This document shows, piece by piece, positions 6,212 through 10,429 of a DNA stretch of 10,429 nucleotides; the first letter of the stretch is position 1; the number at the start of each line of letters is the position of its first letter. The translations under genes and the position numbers were made by a program. Source of the DNA: Planctomycetaceae bacterium (GTDB lineage: Bacteria; Planctomycetota; Planctomycetia; Pirellulales; PALSA-1355); NCBI GenBank assembly GCA_005773095.1, contig SXHT01000292.1:1-10429 (forward strand). Reading direction: 5' to 3'. Below the pieces are notes generated by a model that did no database searches, was not told the DNA's origin, and saw only the letters and a list, made by a program, of their open reading frames with translations.

Positions 6212-9200
6212 TTACAAATCGTCATTCCAACGAAGCCGGGTCCCCGCTTCCAAGGTCTGGTCCATGAGGGCTCCTGCGGATGCATCACCGTGATCGAGCC
6301 CCAGCACATGACCCAGTTCATGCCGGATGACTGTAAGGAGGTCCATCCGCCCCGCCGCCGCCGCCATGGTGGCAACTAACCGCGAAGCGTCCTCGGTTTG
6401 GCTAACAAACTCAGAATTATCGCCAGGTGTCAGATCCACGAACCAACCATACCCTGCGGCGTTCACGTCGAGATAAACGATCGACCCGGACGTCAGCGCG
6501 AGCATTTCCCCGGGAAGATCGGCGACCTTGAAAACCACCCGCCTAAATTCCGCCGCATCGGCTCCAGCCTCCCGCCAGAGATCTTTGGCACTCGTGATCA
6601 GCGGTGCGGCGGTCCGGAGGGTCAGCGGCGCCTCATCGACAGGGACCGAAGGTGCCGCAGCCGCAGTCAAGGCAGCTTCATCGTTGAGGATCGTGACCGT
6701 GGCCGCACCTCGCGTGATGCCCACTGAAGCCCCGGAGAGGACGACCTGGAATGTTTCGTTGGGTTCTTTGACCCTGTCGCCGTTAATGGTGACGTTAATC
6801 GTGCGCGTGGTCACCCCTGGGGTGAAGGTCAGGATGCCGGAGGCGTTCACGTAATCGGTCCCGGCCGTTGCAGTTCCCGCAACGGTGGCGAACGATACCG
6901 TGACGTTCGAGGCCGACGGCGTTGAGAGTGTCACCGTGACGGCAACGGTTTTCGTGCCCGTGTTACCCTCAGTGATCGACGCGTCAGCGATGGCGAGCGT
7001 GGCCACGTCGTTGTCGGTGATCGTGCCAGTCGCCGTAGCCGGTGCGCCGACCCTGTAACCCGTCCCCGCAGCCAGCGTTAGTGTGACACCCTCGGAGCCC
7101 TCGGCGATGACGTCGTTCACCGGAGTCACTGTGAGAGTCGCGCTCGTGGCACCCGCAGCCAGCGTTAAGGAAAGCTTGTTGGCCGCCAGCGTCCCACCCG
7201 ATGCGGTGACGGTATAGTCAGTCGTCATGGTTGCAGTCCCACTCCACGCCAGATTTACGGTAATACTCGTGGATGAAACACCGGTACGATTCACGGTGAA
7301 CACGATCGGATCGTTCGCCTGCTCAGCGTCGGAGGCATCGGTCGCCCCTACCGTCACCGCCGGCACGTTGATATCATCGTTCAGGATGGTCACGACTGCT
7401 GCGTTATCACCGAACCGGATGCCGATGGGGTTGGAGAGTAGCAGCTTAAAGGTCTCGTCCATTTCAGAGGTCATGTCACCGACGATCGAGACGGTGACGG
7501 TGGCCAACTGGTTGCCCGCGGCAAACGTAACCCGTCCGGAGGCCGCCACGAAGTCGGAGCCACTGACGGCGGAGCCGGCGGCTGTCGTCCAATCCACCGT
7601 AGTCGCGGTGGCGGAAGGGGATGACAATGAGAGTGTCACCGACACGGCGGTCGTGCCGGCCGAGCCCTCAGTGACAGAAGTGTTGGCGACGCTCACCCAT
7701 GGCGGCGCGCTCGTGTAAGCGTCATCGTTGGTTCGAGTGCGGAAGTTGTCGAACGAGCTGGCACCGCCCTGGGTCATCACGCCAAAGCCGCCGTCCACGA
7801 CTGCCGCGTTGAAGCTCGTGCTCGTGACCAAAGCGCCGTTGACCGAGATGCTGATGGTTGAACCCTGAAGGATGGCGTCGAGAGCATAATCGACGCCAGC
7901 AACCAACGCATGGTTCATCGATGTGTCGATAACCCAGCCGCGACGCGCGTCGACGTGGCCGATAAGCACTTTCTGGTTGGGGATATCGACGGCGGCAAAT
8001 TTGAAGTCGTTGGCCGCGTAGCTATCGAAAACAATACCACCGACAGTGCTGGTGCTGACGGTCGCTCCAAGTTGAAGGTGCGACCCAGTATGCAGCCCTC
8101 GACCAAGGCCGAGGTCGATCAGGTCGACGGCGTTGCCACCTACCGCCACCGGTGAACCAGCGTAGCGGTCGGCGCCGATGATGAACGTCCCATTCTGCAA
8201 GCCAGTGAATTGCTCAGCGACACCGTCGTCGAAATCCTCGATCCGGTCATGGGTAACTTCCGGCGGCAAGACTTGCACGACGACATTATCGTAGGCACCG
8301 CGTGAATTGTCAGAGCCGAAGCCCACGAATCCGTAGTTCAGGCCGTAATTGGAACCATCGACGACACGCAACGAATATGTCTGGCTGAACACCGCCTGGT
8401 TGTCGACGACCAGTGTGGCCGTCAGCCCATTCACTTGGAGCAGCATGTTGTAAAACGTGTCAGACTTCGACTGAAACGGGGTCTGCTGATCGACGGTCCA
8501 GCCGGTCGTATCACGGTGGCCCATCACCAGCTTGTTGATCGAGACGTCCACACCAGCGAACTTGAACGCGGTCGGGCTTTCGTAATCAAAGATGATGTAG
8601 GCGTTCGCCTTCCAGCCCGCGGTCGGCTTGATCACGCTGATGGCAGCCTGCACTTCGTAATAGACTGGCAGGTAGTCGGGAAGGACGTAGACTGCTGCCG
8701 CGTCGGCACCTAGTGACGCCGCCTCCACCTGGAGAACGCCGCCCGAAGCCGACCATGTGCCAGTGTCTACAGCAAATCCCTGCAGTTTCCCATTGTTGAA
8801 GTCAGCGCCTCGCAACACATCGCGTTGTCCGCCCGAAACGTTCCCCGCTTGCGGATCAATCGGACCACCGGTCTGATCCTGCCAGGCAGGGTCCTGCTGA
8901 CGCACGAGGCCTAACTCGCCGTTCGGTTCCCCGTTCCGCGCCGCGACTCCGCCGGTATCCGCAGTCCGGGTCGGATCTGCGCCAAGGCTCGCCGACAGAG
9001 CGTAGAGGAACTCCGCTAGCCCGGGCTGTAATTGGCGACTGACCGTGCCCAAGCCGAACGGGGCAAAAGGCACCAAATAAGTATTAAACTCGCCGGCCCA
9101 ATCAATCAACCGATCGCCACCGGTGTTGGCAATCAGAATGTCGCGTCCAGCACCGCCGAAGGCACGATCCTCGTAGCTCGGGTGGGTATCCGGTTGGTCA

Positions 9201-10429
9201 TTGGCGCCGACGTTCGTGCTTAAATCGTCGTCCAGATTCATGAGGTCGTTGCCCCAGCCTCCAAACACTTGATCCTGCCCAGTGCCGCCCACCAACCAAT
9301 CGTTGCCGAGATCGCCGAAAAGCGCGTCCTTGCCGTCGCTCTGTTTCGTGCCGTAGGTGGCCGAGACTTCATTGACACCCTCACTGCGCGAGAAGTTCAG
9401 GAAGTACTCCAGCGTGCCAGCGGCAAGTTGTCCGTTCGACCCAAGCAGCACCTTTCGCATCGGGTTGTACTCATCGTAGAGTGCAAACTCGTCGGCGCGT
9501 CGGGCTGGATCAAAATGCAACGGCGTCGCCGTCGTGTTGAAGCGAAGCACGTCGCCTGGATTGTAAGGATGGAAGTAGTCACTGCGAGTAACTCCTGTCA
9601 GCACGCTGCCGGTGTAAGCCTGAACATACGATTCTGGCAGTGCCTCGGCCCCGGAGATCGCGTCGTCCCCAGATCCGCCGTGGAGCGCGTCGTTTCCGAG
9701 CCCGCCGAAAATGACGTCGTCGGCCCACGTGGGGCGGAAGAGCGGATTCTGAAGCGCTGTATTCGCATCCACGTTGAACGGCGTCAGATCGACTGCGTAC
9801 TTAATGACGCCACTTAGATTGATCACTGCAGTCTGCACCTTGCCCGGGTTCGAAATCGTGGTGTCGAGACCGCCCGCGGGAATTGCCGGTTGACCATAAA
9901 GCGGCTCTGCCGTGCCGTTGCGACTTATGAAGATCCGCCCGTCGTCGCCGAGCACGGCATCGTCGCCAGCGCCACCCGAGATCCAGTCGTTGCCGTAACC
10001 GCCAATGATCACATCGCTCTGGCCTTCACCAAATAACACGTCGTTCCCAACCATGCCGTAAATAAAGTCATCACCCGATTCGCCGTGAATCTCGTCCGGC
10101 GCGCCAATGTCCACTGCGGTCGGAACATAATCCAAACCGCCGGGCGTGTAGTTCAGCAAGTCCGCGGCGCGCACGACAATCCGGACACTACCGCGGTTCT
10201 CGGCGACTGAGGTTTGGTCATAAGCGTATTCCAATGCCGTTGTCGTGCCGCCGACGGCCTCGCTGACTAGGCGGTAGATGTTGCCATTGTCTCCAAGCAA
10301 CATGTCGGAATCGTTGGCATGACCGCTGGCCACAGTGTCACCAGCGTCAAGGCGACCGATTTCGCTCAGCGCAACGTCAGTACCAGCGCCTCCGAAAATC
10401 AGGTCGGCGGCAGTTGAGTCCGTACGGCG
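6212..10429 (-). CDS. Giant RTX / LamG-like / Calx-beta protein with C-terminal matrixin-like zinc metalloprotease (N-terminus outside window)
   Basis: The frame stays open from the TAA stop at 6212-6214 to the right edge, giving 1405 visible codons; a GTG at 10331-10333 lies inside the RTX region and is not the real start. Numbering from that GTG, the order is: GGxGxD-type RTX repeats (to about residue 412); a segment of about 400-490 beginning IANTGGDRLIDWAGEFN; two related LamG-like beta modules (about 504-688 and 696-868); three Calx-beta domains (about 879-987, 990-1110, 1110-1219), each ending in a D/N-D motif such as ILNDD; and a zincin domain (about 1250-1370) with HELGHVLGLDH at 1338-1348 and a possible Met-turn at ALMDQT. 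These families are typical of secreted or cell-surface calcium-binding proteins. I infer an extracellular protease or adhesin, exported by an unknown route. The signal peptide, if present, lies outside the window. The natural substrate is unknown. Confidence 0.88.
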   Translation of the reverse strand, partial: RRTDSTAADLIFGGAGTDVALSEIGRLDAGDTVASGHANDSDMLLGDNGNIYRLVSEAVGGTTTALEYAYDQTSVAENRGSVRIVVRAADLLNYTPGGLDYVPTAVDIGAPDEIHGESGDDFIYGMVGNDVLFGEGQSDVIIGGYGNDWISGGAGDDAVLGDDGRIFISRNGTAEPLYGQPAIPAGGLDTTISNPGKVQTAVINLSGVIKYAVDLTPFNVDANTALQNPLFRPTWADDVIFGGLGNDALHGGSGDDAISGAEALPESYVQAYTGSVLTGVTRSDYFHPYNPGDVLRFNTTATPLHFDPARRADEFALYDEYNPMRKVLLGSNGQLAAGTLEYFLNFSRSEGVNEVSATYGTKQSDGKDALFGDLGNDWLVGGTGQDQVFGGWGNDLMNLDDDLSTNVGANDQPDTHPSYEDRAFGGAGRDILIANTGGDRLIDWAGEFNTYLVPFAPFGLGTVSRQLQPGLAEFLYALSASLGADPTRTADTGGVAARNGEPNGELGLVRQQDPAWQDQTGGPIDPQAGNVSGGQRDVLRGADFNNGKLQGFAVDTGTWSASGGVLQVEAASLGADAAAVYVLPDYLPVYYEVQAAISVIKPTAGWKANAYIIFDYESPTAFKFAGVDVSINKLVMGHRDTTGWTVDQQTPFQSKSDTFYNMLLQVNGLTATLVVDNQAVFSQTYSLRVVDGSNYGLNYGFVGFGSDNSRGAYDNVVVQVLPPEVTHDRIEDFDDGVAEQFTGLQNGTFIIGADRYAGSPVAVGGNAVDLIDLGLGRGLHTGSHLQLGATVSTSTVGGIVFDSYAANDFKFAAVDIPNQKVLIGHVDARRGWVIDTSMNHALVAGVDYALDAILQGSTISISVNGALVTSTSFNAAVVDGGFGVMTQGGASSFDNFRTRTNDDAYTSAPPWVSVANTSVTEGSAGTTAVSVTLSLSSPSATATTVDWTTAAGSAVSGSDFVAASGRVTFAAGNQLATVTVSIVGDMTSEMDETFKLLLSNPIGIRFGDNAAVVTILNDDINVPAVTVGATDASDAEQANDPIVFTVNRTGVSSTSITVNLAWSGTATMTTDYTVTASGGTLAANKLSLTLAAGATSATLTVTPVNDVIAEGSEGVTLTLAAGTGYRVGAPATATGTITDNDVATLAIADASITEGNTGTKTVAVTVTLSTPSASNVTVSFATVAGTATAGTDYVNASGILTFTPGVTTRTINVTINGDRVKEPNETFQVVLSGASVGITRGAATVTILNDEAALTAAAAPSVPVDEAPLTLRTAAPLITSAKDLWREAGADAAEFRRVVFKVADLPGEMLALTSGSIVYLDVNAAGYGWFVDLTPGDNSEFVSQTEDASRLVATMAAAAGRMDLLTVIRHELGHVLGLDHGDASAGALMDQTLEAGTRLRWNDDL
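6224..6586 (-). other. Matrixin-like zinc metalloprotease domain at the C-terminus
   Basis: The codons at 6290-6322 spell HELGHVLGLDH, matching the HExxHxxGxxH zinc-binding consensus with all three histidines, the catalytic glutamate and the glycine present. A methionine 12 residues after the last histidine (ALMDQT) could supply the Met-turn, although the context differs from the usual MxP. Just upstream is a segment with VYLDVNAAGYGWFVD. The protein ends 25 residues after the zinc motif, so the domain sits at the very C-terminus. It appears catalytically complete. The substrate is unknown. Confidence 0.8.
6677..7699 (-). repeat. Three tandem Calx-beta domains
   Basis: Three domains of about 110-120 residues follow each other. 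Shared landmarks are an S/DASxTEG-like opening, a central DY/DF in phrases such as GTDYVNASG and GSDFVAASG, an acidic E-x-x-E-x-F/V turn (EMDETFKL, AEGSEGVTL, EPNETFQV) and a closing ILNDD, ITDNDV or ILNDE. Calx-beta domains bind calcium and act as rigid spacers in surface proteins. The middle copy is the most diverged: it opens with DASDAEQAND in place of the usual TEG. Confidence 0.85.
7730..8824 (-). repeat. Tandem pair of LamG/concanavalin-like modules
   Basis: Two diverged copies of one beta-rich module lie side by side, at about 8268-8824 and 7730-8248. Matching landmarks are AFKFAGVD / DFKFAAVD, NKLVMGH / QKVLIGH, GWTVD / GWVID, and closing motifs GAYDNVVV / SSFDNFRT. The pattern resembles laminin-G/concanavalin-type carbohydrate- or protein-binding folds, but I assign it by general pattern only. 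The repeat suggests internal duplication. Binding to polysaccharide or a cell surface would be an inference. Confidence 0.6.
9098..10429 (-). repeat. RTX / hemolysin-type calcium-binding repeat region
   Basis: This protein-level repeat region lies in the giant gene. Clusters of GGxGxDxxx-like nonapeptides appear at the right edge (IFGGAGTD), at 9944-10096 (for example GESGDDFIYG, GGYGNDWISG, GGAGDDAVLG), at 9647-9721 (GGLGNDALHG, GGSGDDAISG), at 9236-9334 (GDLGNDWLVG, GGWGNDLMN) and at 9098-9172 (GGAGRDILIAN). In this family such repeats fold into calcium-bound parallel beta-rolls. Non-repetitive spacers separate the clusters, so the calcium rolls are interrupted rather than continuous. Confidence 0.85.

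Noticed and set aside
7227..7718. Plus-strand open frame opposite the Calx-beta region
   Set aside because: It is an Ala/Thr/Val-rich mirror of the Calx-beta repeats with no independent evidence of coding.
9269..9817. Plus-strand open frame of 182 codons
   Set aside because: It is antisense to RTX repeats that have strong coding evidence on the other strand.
10331..10333. GTG as the true start of the giant protein
   Set aside because: The frame is open to the window edge, and the upstream codons encode another RTX-like repeat (IFGGAGTD), so the start is outside the window.

Overview
The window most likely comes from a verrucomicrobial chromosome, or a close PVC relative. I infer this from three things. 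The prepilin-type protein has the AFTLIELLVVIAIIAILAG signal and LLPALGKAKQKA follow-on typical of Verrucomicrobia. ECF-type sigma genes sit next to Ser/Thr kinase genes. One protein is a giant adhesin-like chain of RTX, Calx-beta and zinc-protease modules. By eye the DNA is moderately GC-rich. Every gene I can support lies on the minus strand, so transcription runs from the right edge to the left. I see no tRNA, rRNA, CRISPR array or intact transposase.

Right part (6212-10429): one huge gene whose start is beyond the right edge. It encodes RTX/hemolysin-type calcium-binding repeats, two related concanavalin/LamG-like modules, three Calx-beta domains and a C-terminal matrixin-like zinc metalloprotease with an intact HELGHVLGLDH motif.

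Middle part (1994-6130): an intact two-gene signalling cassette. It consists of an ECF-like sigma factor and, 114 nt downstream, a 1096-residue membrane-anchored Ser/Thr kinase. The kinase has an N-terminal zinc-ribbon-like segment and about fourteen WD40-like blades after one membrane helix. By analogy with known sigma/kinase pairs such as EcfP/PknT, the kinase may control the sigma factor by phosphorylation.

Left part (1-1956): a zone of gene decay. A prepilin-type gene 37 nt after the kinase is cut by an in-frame TAG, but the same frame continues for 76 more codons with family-like sequence up to a natural-looking stop. Next come remnants of a second sigma-kinase cassette in the same order. 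This sigma ORF has lost about 64 codons covering nearly all of region 2. The kinase is cut just after its glycine-rich loop, close to a perfect 10-bp inverted repeat. Bases 1-79 hold no gene I can support.

The main point of interest is the pair of paralogous sigma-kinase cassettes, one intact and one decaying, on either side of a prepilin gene that carries a stop codon, all downstream of a secreted-protease adhesin gene.
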